Positions 44,280 to 54,765 of a stretch of 64,000 nt of DNA are shown piece by piece. The translations under genes and the position numbers were made by a program. The number at the start of each line of letters is the position of its first letter. The stretch's first letter is position 1. This DNA comes from Psychrobacter fulvigenes (lineage in GTDB: Bacteria; Pseudomonadota; Gammaproteobacteria; Pseudomonadales; Moraxellaceae). Where the stretch lies: assembly GCF_904846155.1 (NCBI RefSeq), contig NZ_CAJGZP010000001.1, positions 1,302,001 through 1,366,000 of the forward strand, read 5' to 3'. The notes beneath the pieces are model-generated. The model saw nothing but the letters and a program-made list of their open reading frames with translations, was not told where the DNA came from and did not search any database.

Positions 44280-44973
44280 CGATATTTCTAATACTGACAT
44301 CGACGATAGTAGCGACCATCAAGAGACTGAAGATAGCTGCATCGGCGATATCAGTATAGTAGACGAGAGTGAGTCTACCTCTAGCCCAGCACAGCAGGTA
44401 TCTGCGGCGATTGAACTGGCAGAGGAAGATATCGGCAAAAAAATCAATCAGATGCGTCTTGATAAAGGCTACTCTCAGCGTAAGCTGGCAAGAATGGCAG
44501 GACTGACCAATACGGCGATCAGCTCTATCGAGCGCAACAAGGTGAGTCCTGCTATCAATACCTTGAAGGCCATTTTGCAGGTTCTTGATTCTGATTTGGC
44601 GACGTTTTTTAGTGATGAGTGGAAAGAGCGTAGGCCAAGAGTGGTCGTTACGCCAAAGGATTTGCTAGAGCTGAGTGAACCCAATAGTAAGGTGTCTCTG
44701 AAACAGGTGTATAACTGTAGTACCACAAAAAACTTAGGGTTTCTGATAGAGACGTATCAGCCAAACAGCTCAACAGAAGAGAAGATCACTCATGAAGGTG
44801 AGGAGATAGGGACGGTTATTGAGGGTAAAATTCTCATACGGATTGAAGACACTACTTATCTGCTAAATGAGGGTGATAGCTATGTGATTGATACCAATCA
44901 TCCGCATACTTTCATCAATCCCACGGATGCGATAACGCGTATTGTCAGTGCCCATACGCCAACGACTTACTAG
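44254..44973 (+). CDS. puuR: PuuR-like XRE-cupin transcriptional regulator
   Basis: A 239-residue regulator. After an acidic N-terminal segment of about 55 residues comes a Cro/C1-type helix-turn-helix: IGKKINQMRLDKGYSQRKLARMAGLTNTAISSIERNKVSPAINTLKAIL. The C-terminal half is a cupin domain: GEEIGTVIEGKILIRIEDTTYLLNEGDSYVIDTNHPHTFINP. This is the layout of PuuR, the repressor of putrescine use. I start it at 44254, inside the puuD end; an earlier in-frame ATG at 44206 adds 16 residues. The N-terminal acidic extension is longer than in E. coli PuuR. Confidence 0.88.
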   Translation: MPAKPKRNNDISNTDIDDSSDHQETEDSCIGDISIVDESESTSSPAQQVSAAIELAEEDIGKKINQMRLDKGYSQRKLARMAGLTNTAISSIERNKVSPAINTLKAILQVLDSDLATFFSDEWKERRPRVVVTPKDLLELSEPNSKVSLKQVYNCSTTKNLGFLIETYQPNSSTEEKITHEGEEIGTVIEGKILIRIEDTTYLLNEGDSYVIDTNHPHTFINPTDAITRIVSAHTPTTY

Positions 44974-45067
44974 GGTGTGCCATCAATTAGAGCATTTATA
45001 TTTTTACCCTCATAATCTCATTGATGACAGGCCCTAATACAGGTCTAATAAAAGCGAGCGATTGGTA

Positions 45068-46408
45068 CTATTTATTTTGCTTATTTTTATTCTCTGTGTT
45101 TTTAAGATTTTCTTTTTTGACCAAACCGTCTGTTTTAGGCGGTTTTTCTATTTGTCGCTCTGAGATTTGAGGGCTTTTCTTCTTTAGATTAATGGGCTCG
45201 GTTTTGATGAGTCTATCAGTAGACTTTAGGTGTTTCTTGATTCTGCGTACTGAGTCCGCATCTGCTTGTGCCTGTTGCTGTGCTTGTGACTCATCGTAGA
45301 GGCTTTGATAGACGGCAAGGGTCTCTGTGATCATCTCACGCATGGTGAATTTATCAGTCATCTCAGGACGAGTAACGCTCTCCAACTGACTTTTGATCAC
45401 TTTACACAAGGCTTGGGCATTATATTTTTTGACCAGACCTTGTGGATACAGAGGCTGTAAAATCTCACTGAACGCGGCTTGATCCCAGCCAACCACTGGC
45501 GTGCCCAGATGAATAGCTTGCAGCGCGTTGATACCGATCGATTCGGGTTGATTGGCAAGTGCCAGCACGATATTCGCTGCAGATAGCCACTCGCGCATGT
45601 CATTACGCTTTTGTCCAACGTAGGTAATGCGCTCAGACAGATCAAGCGTGTTGGTTCGTTGGCGAAAATCCTCATGTGCCACATCGCCATATCTCAGATC
45701 CTCATCCATGATAATGACGTGAATATTAGGAAACTGTTCTTGCAAATTCCCCAAAATATCAATCAACCATTCTTGTCCGTATTCGTTGCCAATAATAGTC
45801 GGAAAGACTAGCCATTTTTTGTGCTCAAGCTCAGGGTATTCTGCAAAAGTGCGCCGCAGCCAATACACTGAAGGATTATGCCGATACGGATAGCGGCGGG
45901 TATCGACACCGCGATAAATACGTTTGATCACTCTGTTACCGATACCCTCACGTTTCAGACCTTTTTCTAGGTAGTTTGTTACGCTGTCTGATACGGTAAT
46001 GATGGTGTCGACATCGAGCAAGGCCTGTGAGTACTTATTAATCGAATAAAAGCCATACATGGTTGAGACCAGCTTTGGGCGAGGGTTGACCCGAGCACGG
46101 CGCAGCGCTAAGTGCAATATCCATGCAGGCGTGCGCGAATGCACATGAATAATGTCAGGGTTGTATTGCTCGATAAGGTGACGCAGTGGCGCTACTTGCA
46201 GGAGCGATAACCATGACTTTTTGTACATATGCAATTGATGATATATATTGCCATCACGCTCTAAGCGTTTGACCAGCTCATTATCATCATCAGCGCTAGA
46301 AACAATGATGGAGGTATGCTCATTTTTGACCAATGCGCGTCCAAGATGAAAAATACCACGTTCGGATTCATCATGCTTCAAAGACGACAGTAAGCGCATA
46401 ACTTTCAT
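45068..46408 (-). CDS. Glycosyltransferase (GT4-type) with a basic C-terminal tail
   Basis: About 446 residues. The N-terminal half is a glycosyltransferase-4-like donor/acceptor domain (IIHVHSRTPAWILHLALRRAR near 90). The C-terminal half is a GT1-type domain with VFPTIIGNEYGQEWLIDIL and the sugar-nucleotide motif QPESIGINALQAIHLGTPVVGWDQAAFSEIL near 290. The last 70 or so residues are rich in Lys and lack a fold. Such enzymes build cell-surface glycans; the acceptor is unknown. The codon at 46423 is GTG, so the ATG at 46408 (MKVMRLL) is the more likely start. Confidence 0.82.
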   Translation of the reverse strand: MKVMRLLSSLKHDESERGIFHLGRALVKNEHTSIIVSSADDDNELVKRLERDGNIYHQLHMYKKSWLSLLQVAPLRHLIEQYNPDIIHVHSRTPAWILHLALRRARVNPRPKLVSTMYGFYSINKYSQALLDVDTIITVSDSVTNYLEKGLKREGIGNRVIKRIYRGVDTRRYPYRHNPSVYWLRRTFAEYPELEHKKWLVFPTIIGNEYGQEWLIDILGNLQEQFPNIHVIIMDEDLRYGDVAHEDFRQRTNTLDLSERITYVGQKRNDMREWLSAANIVLALANQPESIGINALQAIHLGTPVVGWDQAAFSEILQPLYPQGLVKKYNAQALCKVIKSQLESVTRPEMTDKFTMREMITETLAVYQSLYDESQAQQQAQADADSVRRIKKHLKSTDRLIKTEPINLKKKSPQISERQIEKPPKTDGLVKKENLKNTENKNKQNK

Positions 46409-46520
46409 AATAGCGTCGGCCACCGGTTAGTAATATCAAGTTGCTATTGTCAATTAAAAGCGCTCAAAACTCAACCTTGTAGCTTGATTGATTGTGACAA
46501 ATAAATGAGGTCAGTCAACA

Positions 46521-47393
46521 CTAACGTTTTTTTTGCAGATGCTCGGCATTTGGCAGCACTTGCTTTTCACTCAGGTATTTCCAATAGCGCTGCGGTAGAT
46601 ATTGCTTATACAAGCGCGGGTTTTTACGCTCTTTTATATTAACGTTGGTAAAATATCCTTGCCAGAATTTTTGATAGCGCTGCTCATCCGCGCTATGGAT
46701 ACTGGCAGGATTACGCAAGACGGCATCATCAAGGTCAGTGATAGTTTGCAAAGCAGCAGGACGCGATGGCGTGCTTTGGCTTTTGTCATAATAAATACCA
46801 TAGCCACGGGTTACATCATAAATCGCCCAGTGCTGATCTTGGTAACGCTGACGAAAATGCTCGCCAATCAATGGCAATACATTAAAGTCAGGCTCAACGC
46901 GGGCAAAGTAGATATCATCAGTGGTATGTTCAAACCGCACAAACGCTTCCATGCGATGCTTCTCACGACCGACAGACTTGACCGTCTGTACCAGCTCCAG
47001 CACATCTAAATTACCCAAATCCTGCATAATATGGCGGCTAGGGTAGTCAATGGCGTACTTCACTACTTGAAATAAAGTGGTGCCGATGTTGTCTTTTTCA
47101 GATAAAAACCCCCAAAGCAAGTTACGCATACCTGAGCGACCTAATAGCTTATTCAACTTGGTTAGTACCCGTTCGGCTTTATCTTCATCAGTAGCAACAC
47201 TCGTCGCCTCGGCTATTAGTGAGGGTACATAACAGTCCTGAGCGGTCAGCTGTAACGCTTCATCATCTTGTAATCGGTTCGCATAAATGTAAAATACGGC
47301 ACTTAGCCAGCCTTCAAAACTCGGCTCGTAAAGCACAATACTGGGCGTTATATTTCCGACTGCAAAGGCATTGTTTGGCATCAATTGTGACAT
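46521..47393 (-). CDS. DUF4130 domain protein of the radical-SAM-linked DNA repair pair (TIGR03915 type)
   Basis: A 290-residue protein. The N-terminal part reads VLYEPSFEGWLSAVFYIYANRL, and the middle VGREKHRMEAFVRFEHTTDDIYFARVEPDFNVLPLIGEHFRQRY is the DUF4130 signature. The C-terminus ends KFWQGYFTNVNIKERKNPRLYKQYLPQRYWKYL. The family is always found beside a radical-SAM protein and is thought to act in DNA repair or modification, but its reaction is not known. AAGGGG lies in the 9-bp gap after the upstream radical-SAM gene, so the two are a tight operon. Confidence 0.9.
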   Translation of the reverse strand: MSQLMPNNAFAVGNITPSIVLYEPSFEGWLSAVFYIYANRLQDDEALQLTAQDCYVPSLIAEATSVATDEDKAERVLTKLNKLLGRSGMRNLLWGFLSEKDNIGTTLFQVVKYAIDYPSRHIMQDLGNLDVLELVQTVKSVGREKHRMEAFVRFEHTTDDIYFARVEPDFNVLPLIGEHFRQRYQDQHWAIYDVTRGYGIYYDKSQSTPSRPAALQTITDLDDAVLRNPASIHSADEQRYQKFWQGYFTNVNIKERKNPRLYKQYLPQRYWKYLSEKQVLPNAEHLQKKR

Positions 47394-47402
47394 AAGATCC
47401 CC

Positions 47403-48671
47403 TTAAAATAACGCCAACTGGCCACTACGCTGATCTTTATATTTCGTCTGGGTCTGCGCCAGCACGTATTGGCGAAAGTTGTCACGGGTTAAATGCGCCA
47501 GATGCTCGTTTTTACCTGTAGTAGCGATGAAGTATTTGGCGCGATTGACCGCAGCACCCATTTTTTTTAGATGATAAAAGGTCAGCTGATTAAACTTACG
47601 TGCTTTTAATATTTTTTTAGCGGTCTTAGTGCCGATACCTGGGATGCGTACAATCATCTCATAAGAGGCGGTTTGAATATTGACGGGGAAGTGCTCGCGA
47701 TGACGAATTGCCCAAGCCAGCTTTGGGTCACAGTCCAAATCCAAAAAGGGTGATGCTGGCTCTACAATTTCATGTGCGCCAAAACCATAAAAACGCATCA
47801 GCCAGTCGGCTTGATACAGACGGTTCTCACGTATCATGGGCACAGGCGTGCCAATCGCTGGCAAGCGACTATCGGACAGCATCGGTACGTAACCAGAGTA
47901 ATAGACACGCTTGAGATCATACTGTTTATAGAAATGACTCGATAGCTGAATCACCTGCAAGTCGGTCTCATTACTGGCGCCCACTATCATCTGGCTGGTT
48001 TGCCCCGCTGGGGTGAATTTTGGTGCTTTTTTATGCGTTTTACGGCTTTCACGGATGGTAATTATTTCTTCTTTCACCGTCTCCATTGGTGCTTTTAATT
48101 GCTCATGCGACTTTTCTGGCGCGAGCAAAGCAAGTCCAGACTTGGTGGGAATCTCGATATTGACGCTAAGACGGTCTGCATAAAGCCCAGCTTCTAACAG
48201 CAATTCTTTTGAAGCGCCGGGGATGGTCTTTAGATGGATATAGCCATTGAAGCGCTCACGAGTACGCAGTATCTTTGCCACTTCCACCAAGCGCTCCATC
48301 GTGTAGTCGCCACTTTTGAAGATGCCTGAGCTGAGAAACAATCCTTCGATATAGTTGCGGCGATAAAACTGCATGGTTAGATCGACCACTTCCTCGACAC
48401 TAAAAGCGGCACGCGGCGTGTCATTGCTTTTACGTGAGGTGCAGTATGCGCAGTCATAAATACAGTGATTGGTCAGCAGGATTTTCAGCAAGCTAACGCA
48501 GCGACCATCTTCGGTATAGCTGTGACAGATACCGGTTGCGGAGGCGTCACCGAGGCCACCGCCTTGGTTTTTGCGAGTGCTAGCAGAGGATGAGCAAGAG
48601 ACATCATACTTAGCAGCATCCGCTAAGATATTGAGCTTGCCTTGTAATCGTTCATAATTGATGGTTGCCAT
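47403..48671 (-). CDS. Radical SAM protein, putative DNA modification/repair (TIGR03916 type)
   Basis: A 422-residue radical-SAM enzyme. The Fe-S motif is CIYDCAYCTSRKSND near residues 74-88 (CX3CX2C). Upstream is the family signature CSSSASTRKNQGGGLGDASATGICHSYTEDGRCVSLLK. The C-terminal part holds a helix-hairpin-helix DNA-binding motif: IVRIPGIGTKTAKKILKARKF near 343. It is paired with the DUF4130 gene 9 bp downstream. Family names suggest spore-photoproduct-lyase-like repair, but no reaction is proven. The start has no strong ribosome-binding site. Confidence 0.9.
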   Translation of the reverse strand: MATINYERLQGKLNILADAAKYDVSCSSSASTRKNQGGGLGDASATGICHSYTEDGRCVSLLKILLTNHCIYDCAYCTSRKSNDTPRAAFSVEEVVDLTMQFYRRNYIEGLFLSSGIFKSGDYTMERLVEVAKILRTRERFNGYIHLKTIPGASKELLLEAGLYADRLSVNIEIPTKSGLALLAPEKSHEQLKAPMETVKEEIITIRESRKTHKKAPKFTPAGQTSQMIVGASNETDLQVIQLSSHFYKQYDLKRVYYSGYVPMLSDSRLPAIGTPVPMIRENRLYQADWLMRFYGFGAHEIVEPASPFLDLDCDPKLAWAIRHREHFPVNIQTASYEMIVRIPGIGTKTAKKILKARKFNQLTFYHLKKMGAAVNRAKYFIATTGKNEHLAHLTRDNFRQYVLAQTQTKYKDQRSGQLALF

Positions 48672-48853
48672 AAGTGGTAGTTACAATCAGTTAATAGGGT
48701 ATTATTTTAGCAAAATAACCGATAAGTCTTTGTATCTATAGGATAATTTATAAAATAACACGACAGATAGTGTCGCACTGTGGATACAGGGTTTTACTGG
48801 TAAGGAGTGATTAAACGACTGTATGACAAAGTAATGAAAAGCTATCACCAACT

Positions 48854-48900
48854 AAAAAAAGGTCTTGCCGACTAAATATTTAGCCCACAAGACCTTTTAT
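48854..48900 (-). terminator. Strong intrinsic terminator downstream of greA
   Basis: AAAAGGTCTTG and CAAGACCTTTT form an 11-bp stem. On the minus strand it ends in seven T residues. It lies about 360 nt beyond the greA stop, with no annotated gene between; on the plus strand only four T residues follow. Confidence 0.75.
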
Positions 48901-49257
48901 CAACTTTAATATTTTTTGAGTTTCAACCTCAGTTTTATCTTTATTGAGCATTGGCACATACTACCAACTTGTTGAATGGTTTGATAGCTAGGATGTTTTT
49001 TGAATGTTCAACAGACCCTAGATATCGAAGTTAAGATCATAAAAGACTCCTTTAAAATAACAGCAAATGTCGCAGCCAAAAACAATAAAAAGCAGCAAGA
49101 AATAATGCTTGAATAAGAAAAAACCCCGTTAAATGACACGGTAAGGCATGCCAAATAACGAGGGTATTGAGTACTGATAACAGTTAAACTTAACTGTCAC
49201 TAAAAATGCTTGTATCGCACCTGTTTTTATAAAAACGCGCGAAAACAGTCTGTCACG
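48901..49257 (-). other. Unassigned 360-nt region between greA and a strong terminator
   Basis: No standard gene is seen. On the minus strand a strong ribosome-binding site (AAAGGAG at 49047-49053, 6-nt spacer) precedes an ATG at 49038-49040 with only a 10-codon frame (MILTSISRVC). A perfect palindrome ACAGTTAA-AC-TTAACTGT lies at 49180-49197. A weak hairpin with TTTTTT follows at about 49118-49145. It could hold a small RNA, a leader peptide or a decayed gene; none is proven. Confidence 0.35.
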
Positions 49258-49734
49258 CTAGCCGTAAATCACTTTCATAATTTCATACTCGACCACGCCT
49301 TTTGGCGTTTCGATACGGGCTTCGTCACCTTCAGATTTACCGATAAGGCCGCGAGCGATAGGAGAGTTGACAGAGATTTTGCCAGCTTTAAAGTCGGCCT
49401 CATCATCACCAACGATCTGATAGCTTCTTTCTTCTTCAGTGTCCATGTTTTCGATAATGACGGAGACACCAAATACGATGCGCCCATCTTTGGGTAGCGT
49501 GGTTGGGTCGATCACCTGAGCAGCGCCAAGCTTGGCTTCGATATCACGGATACGAGCCTCACAAAATCCTTGCTGCTCACGAGCGGCGTGATATTCAGCA
49601 TTTTCTTTTAAGTCGCCGTGTTCGCGTGCGTCAGCGATAGCCGCAGTAATGCGTGGACGGTCGATGGTTTTTAGCTGTTTTAATTCGGCTTCTAAAGCCG
49701 CGTGTCCTTGCGGAGTCATGGGGTAACGTTGCAT
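49258..49734 (-). CDS. greA: Transcription elongation factor GreA
   Basis: A 158-residue RNA-polymerase accessory factor that stimulates cleavage of backtracked transcripts. The N-terminal coiled coil carries the acidic tip in [22 protein letters not shown] near residues 35-55 (Asp and Glu at the tip). The C-terminal globular domain holds [29 protein letters not shown]. The length equals E. coli GreA (158). AAGGAA precedes the start. A terminator separates it from carB upstream, so it is transcribed on its own. Confidence 0.95.
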   Translation of the reverse strand: MQRYPMTPQGHAALEAELKQLKTIDRPRITAAIADAREHGDLKENAEYHAAREQQGFCEARIRDIEAKLGAAQVIDPTTLPKDGRIVFGVSVIIENMDTEEERSYQIVGDDEADFKAGKISVNSPIARGLIGKSEGDEARIETPKGVVEYEIMKVIYG

Positions 49735-49919
49735 GTTTTTTCCTTAAACCAATAACACCACACCACCTCCTACTGAATAGTGAGATGGTGTCAGCGTTGT
49801 TGCAATGGATATTAAATATAAAAAGAGTAATGGTTAAGACTGAATAATAAGTAAGTGAGCCATCATTTATGAGTGTGTCTCATCTCAATGCAAGAGTAGG
49901 CGCACTTAAGCTTACGTAA

Positions 49920-49956
49920 TAAAAAGCATAGTCGCAGTTTAGCCACTATGCTTTTT
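49920..49956. terminator. Bidirectional intrinsic terminator between carB and greA
   Basis: AAAAAGCATAGT and ACTATGCTTTTT form a 12-bp stem around a 12-nt loop, with T-runs on both strands. On the minus strand it ends the carB transcript. The surrounding 329-bp gap (49735-50063) holds no gene. Confidence 0.85.
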
Positions 49957-50063
49957 AGGTCTATCATTTTAAAGATGTTGTCTTCGAGCATTATTTGATA
50001 TAAACAAACAATGCTCAAAAAGGCTTTTAGGCGTGCCTAACGATTATGCTTAATCTACTGAAG

Positions 50064-53000
50064 TTATTCAACCAAGTCAATAGACTTTGCTTGCTCATGC
50101 AAATCTTGCAGCTTATACACATCAAACGGTAAGTCGATGGCATAAGATTTACAGACTGCATCAGCAGCACCTAAAGTAGTCACATAAAAGACTTTGCCTT
50201 GTAGCGCGCTACGGCGGATAGAGAATGAATCCTCTTGCGCCTGTTTGCCTTCAGTGGTGTTAATAATAAGGTCGATTTTACCATTTTTCAAGGCATCAAC
50301 AATGTGTGGACGGCCTTCGGTGACTTTGTTAATCTGCTTACACTCAATACCATTATCACTCAATATTTTTTGTGTACCAGTGGTAGCAACGATATCAAAG
50401 CCAAAGTCGATGAGCTGACGGGCGATCGGAGCGACTTGCTCTTTATCGCTATCACGGACTGAGATAAAGACCGTTTTTGTCTCGCCTTCAGTTGGTAGGC
50501 CAGGCAAGCGCTCATTACTACCAATCACCGCTTTGTAAAATGCTTCGCCAAAGGTTTTACCCACGCCCATGACTTCACCGGTTGATTTCATCTCAGGGCT
50601 CAAGATAGGGTCAACACCTGGGAACTTGGCAAAGGGGAATACCGCTTCTTTGACTGCGTAAAACGAAGGAACAATCTCGGTCGTAAAGCCTTGGTCTTTT
50701 AGTGACATGCCAGCCATACAGCGAGCTGCCACTTGCGCCAATGACGTACCGATACATTTAGAGACAAACGGCACGGTACGCGCGGCACGAGGGTTGACCT
50801 CAAGAATATAAACGGTTTCACCTTTTACCGCGAACTGCACGTTCATCAGACCGACCACGCCAAGCTCTTTTGCCATGGCGACTGTTTGCGCACGCATCAC
50901 ATCACACAGCTCTTTAGAGAGTGAGTACGGTGGCAGTGAGCACGCAGAGTCACCAGAGTGCACGCCAGCTTGTTCGATATGCTGCATGATACCGCCAATC
51001 ACAACGTCAGTACCGTCGCAGACACAATCCACATCGACTTCAATGGCATCATCCAAGAAGCGGTCAAGGAGTACGGGTGCTTCGTTAGATGCTTGTACCG
51101 CTGTGCGCAAGTAATGTCTTAGCTCATCTTCGTTATAGACGATTTCCATCGCGCGACCACCAAGTACATAAGAGGGGCGGGCAACCAATGGATAGCCAAC
51201 GTCTTTGGCTTTGACCAAGCCATCTTCCAAGCTCGTCGCTAGGGCGTTTGATGGCTGGATAAGGTCTAATTGATGAATCATATGCTGGAAACGCTCACGG
51301 TCTTCAGCACGGTCAATTGCGTCTGGGCTGGTACCGATGATTTTCACGCCAGCAGATTCTAAAGCGCGCGCCAGTTTCAATGGAGTCTGACCACCGAACT
51401 GTACGATGACGCCATCAGGGTTTTCGATACGCACAATCTCTAACATGTCTTCTAAGGTGATTGGCTCAAAGTACAGACGGTCTGAAGTGTCATAGTCGGT
51501 TGAAACGGTTTCAGGGTTACAGTTGACCATGATGGTTTCATAACCATCTTCGCGCATAGCTAGGGCAGCGTGCACGCAGCAGTAGTCAAACTCGATACCT
51601 TGACCGATACGGTTAGGGCCGCCACCAATCACCATGATTTTTTTGTTATCTGTTGGGTTGGCTTCACATTCGCTGTCATACGTGGAGTACATATAAGCAG
51701 TGCTAGTGGCAAACTCTGCCGCACAAGTGTCCACACGTTTATAGACGGGATAAACACCCAAATCCCAGCGCTTTTTGCGCAGTTGCTTTTGGGAGACGCC
51801 AAGTAATTTTGCCAAACGCAGGTCCGATGAGCCTTTACGCTTAAAGCTACGTAGGTTCTGTTCGGTCAAACCGCCAAAGCCTAAGGTTTTGATTTGTGCT
51901 TCAGTATTGACGATATCTTCTATCTGTACCAAAAACCATGGGTCGATTTTGGTATAGTTAAAGACTTCATCGACGCTCATACCTAGGCGGAAAGCATCAG
52001 CGACATAATAGATGCGTTCAGGCGTAGGAATGGTCAGACGATTAATGACTTCAGAACGGGCTTTTTCAGCGCTCAGCTTGCCGTCTTTGATAGCGGCAAA
52101 ATCAATCTGCTCGTCAAAGCCATCAGAGCCTGTTTCCATACCGCGTAGCGCTTTTTGCATGGATTCTTGGAAGTTACGGCCAATTGCCATGACTTCACCG
52201 ACTGACTTCATTTGCGTTGATAGGATATTGTCTGCTTGTGGGAACTTTTCAAAGTTAAATCTTGGTATTTTGGTGACGACATAATCAAGCGCAGGCTCAA
52301 AGCTGGCTGGCGTTTTGCCACCAGTGATGTCATTTTGCAATTCATCTAGCGTATAACCAACCGCCAGTTTGGCCGCGATTTTGGCAATTGGGAAGCCAGT
52401 GGCTTTTGATGCCAACGCTGATGAGCGTGATACACGTGGGTTCATCTCGATAACGACCATGCGCCCAGTCTCAGGGTTGATACCGAACTGCACGTTTGAG
52501 CCGCCAGTTTCCACCCCAATCTCACGCAGTACCGCTAGCGATGCGTTACGCATGATTTGGTATTCTTTGTCGGTCAATGTTTGTGCTGGTGCGACGGTGA
52601 TCGAATCGCCCGTGTGCACGCCCATTGGATCAAAGTTCTCAATCGCACAGATGATGATGCAGTTGTCGTTTTTGTCACGCACCACTTCCATCTCATATTC
52701 TTTCCAACCGATTAATGACTCATCGATAAGCAATTGATGGTTTGGTGATAAATCAAAGCCGCGCTCACAGATTTCGATAAACTCATCGCGGTTATAGGCA
52801 ATACCGCCACCTGAGCCGCCCATGGTAAATGAGGGGCGAATGATACAGGGGTAGCCCATTTTTTCTTGCGTGGCAAAGGCCTCTTCCATAGTCTCAGCGG
52901 TTTCGGCACGTGGACACTCAAGGCCGATACGCTTCATGGCTTGGTCAAACAGCTCACGGTCTTCTGCCATTTCGATTGAATCTTTGGTCGCCCCAATCAG

Positions 53001-53342
53001 CTCACAGTTGTACTTGGTCAATACGCCATGCTTGTCTAAATCTAGCGCACAGTTCAGCGCCGTCTGTCCGCCCATGGTTGGCAAAATGGCATCAGGACGC
53101 TCTTTGGCAATGATTTGCTCAACCGTCTGCCATGTAATTGGCTCGATATACGTCGCGTCAGCCATGACAGGGTCGGTCATAATGGTCGCAGGGTTTGAGT
53201 TGACCAAGATGACGCGGTAGCCTTCTTCCTTTAGCGCTTTACACGCCTGCGCGCCTGAGTAGTCAAACTCACATGCTTGGCCGATGACGATAGGGCCTGC
53301 GCCAATGATAAGAATGCTTTTTATGTCGGTACGTTTTGGCAT
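50064..53342 (-). CDS. carB: Carbamoyl-phosphate synthase large subunit
   Basis: A 1092-residue ligase that makes carbamoyl phosphate from ammonia, bicarbonate and two ATP, for pyrimidine and arginine synthesis. Two ATP-grasp halves are visible: [22 protein letters not shown] at the start, [15 protein letters not shown] near residue 175, then the second copy [22 protein letters not shown] near 570 and [16 protein letters not shown] near 725. An MGS-like allosteric domain ([20 protein letters not shown]) ends the chain. It is slightly longer than E. coli CarB (1073). It lies 187 bp downstream of carA. Confidence 0.97.
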   Translation of the reverse strand: MPKRTDIKSILIIGAGPIVIGQACEFDYSGAQACKALKEEGYRVILVNSNPATIMTDPVMADATYIEPITWQTVEQIIAKERPDAILPTMGGQTALNCALDLDKHGVLTKYNCELIGATKDSIEMAEDRELFDQAMKRIGLECPRAETAETMEEAFATQEKMGYPCIIRPSFTMGGSGGGIAYNRDEFIEICERGFDLSPNHQLLIDESLIGWKEYEMEVVRDKNDNCIIICAIENFDPMGVHTGDSITVAPAQTLTDKEYQIMRNASLAVLREIGVETGGSNVQFGINPETGRMVVIEMNPRVSRSSALASKATGFPIAKIAAKLAVGYTLDELQNDITGGKTPASFEPALDYVVTKIPRFNFEKFPQADNILSTQMKSVGEVMAIGRNFQESMQKALRGMETGSDGFDEQIDFAAIKDGKLSAEKARSEVINRLTIPTPERIYYVADAFRLGMSVDEVFNYTKIDPWFLVQIEDIVNTEAQIKTLGFGGLTEQNLRSFKRKGSSDLRLAKLLGVSQKQLRKKRWDLGVYPVYKRVDTCAAEFATSTAYMYSTYDSECEANPTDNKKIMVIGGGPNRIGQGIEFDYCCVHAALAMREDGYETIMVNCNPETVSTDYDTSDRLYFEPITLEDMLEIVRIENPDGVIVQFGGQTPLKLARALESAGVKIIGTSPDAIDRAEDRERFQHMIHQLDLIQPSNALATSLEDGLVKAKDVGYPLVARPSYVLGGRAMEIVYNEDELRHYLRTAVQASNEAPVLLDRFLDDAIEVDVDCVCDGTDVVIGGIMQHIEQAGVHSGDSACSLPPYSLSKELCDVMRAQTVAMAKELGVVGLMNVQFAVKGETVYILEVNPRAARTVPFVSKCIGTSLAQVAARCMAGMSLKDQGFTTEIVPSFYAVKEAVFPFAKFPGVDPILSPEMKSTGEVMGVGKTFGEAFYKAVIGSNERLPGLPTEGETKTVFISVRDSDKEQVAPIARQLIDFGFDIVATTGTQKILSDNGIECKQINKVTEGRPHIVDALKNGKIDLIINTTEGKQAQEDSFSIRRSALQGKVFYVTTLGAADAVCKSYAIDLPFDVYKLQDLHEQAKSIDLVE

Positions 53343-53529
53343 AGTTAGGGCTACCTTCGTTTGATTGATATTTTAATTGAAATGTTCAGTATGTTTTTTA
53401 ACCGGTATAGATGTAGGCGCTGATAGTATTGATAATATTCTGATGACTGTCATTGATATCTGCGCCTTATGTGCTGATTGCAAGGTGAAAGCGCTATTCG
53501 CCTTAACCTTGCTAAATATCTCGTTACGC

Positions 53530-54765
53530 TTATGCAGACTTCGCCTTTTCCATCATCTCCGCAAACTTATCAAACAGCGCAGCAGACTCATGTGGACCTG
53601 GGCTGGCTTCTGGGTGACCTTGGAAGCTAAATACAGGCTTGCTGGTCAACTCGATGCCTTGGTTAGTGCCATCAAATAACGAGCGATGGGTAGATTTAAT
53701 ATGTTCAGGCAGCGAGTCTTCATCGACCGCAAAGCCATGGTTTTGACTGGTAATCATGACCTTGCTAGAAGCTAAGTCTTGTACTGGATGGTTGGCACCA
53801 TGATGCCCTGTTTTCATTTTCAGGGTTTTTGCGCCGCTGGCAAGGGCAATGATTTGATGCCCCAAACAGATACCGAAAGTTGGGATGTCTGTTTGCTCAA
53901 TGATATGACGGACGCTATCGATGGCATAATCACAGGCTGATGGATCGCCTGGACCATTGGATAAAAAGATACCGTCTGGATTCATTGCCAGTACATCTGC
54001 GATAGGCGTTTGCGCGGGTACAACCGTCACATGGCAGCCTCTATCTACTAGCAACCGTAGTAGATTGGTTTTTATACCAAAATCATAGGCCACAACATTG
54101 AATTTTTTGTCAATATGAGTACCTATCTGTTTGAAAAACCCGCCCGTGCCACTGTCATGGCTACCCACTGCATCACGGTTGAGTAGGGTATCTGATAACT
54201 CCCACGTACCTTCTGTCCATTCAAAAACAGTCGGAGTGCTACATTCTTTTGCCAAGTCCATGCCTTTGATACCAGCGAACTCTTGCGCCAGTTTGATGGC
54301 TTGTTGCTCATCGTTGCTGCTGATAGTCTCACCATTAGAGGCAGTCATGATACAACCGTTTTGATTGCCTTTTTCACGTAACAAACGCGTGAGCTGACGG
54401 GTGTCAATCTCAGCGATGGCGACAGTGTCATGGCGCTTTAGGTAATCGGTAAGAGGTTCAGAGTTGCGGAAGCTTGACGTGGACATGGTCGCATCACGAA
54501 TGATAAGGCCTTCTGCCCAGATTTTATGGCTATTGCCAGATTCAGCGTCTTCAGCGTTGGTGCCGGTATTGCCAATGTGCGGATAGGTAAGGGTAACCAG
54601 CTGACGCGCATAGCTTGGGTCGGTTAGGATTTCTTGGTACCCTGTCATGGCTGTATTGAATACCACCTCACCGACACGATGACCGAGGCTACCGATACTC
54701 ACACCGCGAAAAATAGTACCGTCTGCTAGTGCCAAAATTGCTTGTATATTTGCCGATGAATTCAA
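53530..54765 (-). CDS. carA: Carbamoyl-phosphate synthase small subunit (TTG start)
   Basis: A 411-residue glutamine amidotransferase subunit that supplies ammonia to CarB. The N-terminal domain includes [35 protein letters not shown] and [14 protein letters not shown] regions. The class I GATase has catalytic Cys in [20 protein letters not shown] near residue 295 and His/Glu in [11 protein letters not shown] near 380. It starts with TTG (54763-54765) behind a good GGAGG (54772-54776, 6-nt gap); E. coli carA also uses a rare UUG start. It is about 30 residues longer than E. coli CarA. Confidence 0.96.
   Translation of the reverse strand: MNSSANIQAILALADGTIFRGVSIGSLGHRVGEVVFNTAMTGYQEILTDPSYARQLVTLTYPHIGNTGTNAEDAESGNSHKIWAEGLIIRDATMSTSSFRNSEPLTDYLKRHDTVAIAEIDTRQLTRLLREKGNQNGCIMTASNGETISSNDEQQAIKLAQEFAGIKGMDLAKECSTPTVFEWTEGTWELSDTLLNRDAVGSHDSGTGGFFKQIGTHIDKKFNVVAYDFGIKTNLLRLLVDRGCHVTVVPAQTPIADVLAMNPDGIFLSNGPGDPSACDYAIDSVRHIIEQTDIPTFGICLGHQIIALASGAKTLKMKTGHHGANHPVQDLASSKVMITSQNHGFAVDEDSLPEHIKSTHRSLFDGTNQGIELTSKPVFSFQGHPEASPGPHESAALFDKFAEMMEKAKSA

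Noticed and set aside
44971..45035. Terminator after the PuuR-like gene
   Set aside because: CATCAAT/ATTGATG and TAGGG/CCCTA can pair around a long loop, but there are mismatches and no T-run; too weak to call.
49988..50017. Second carB terminator (GAGCATT...AATGCTC)
   Set aside because: The T-run lies on the wrong side of the stem for minus-strand transcription and the stem is short.
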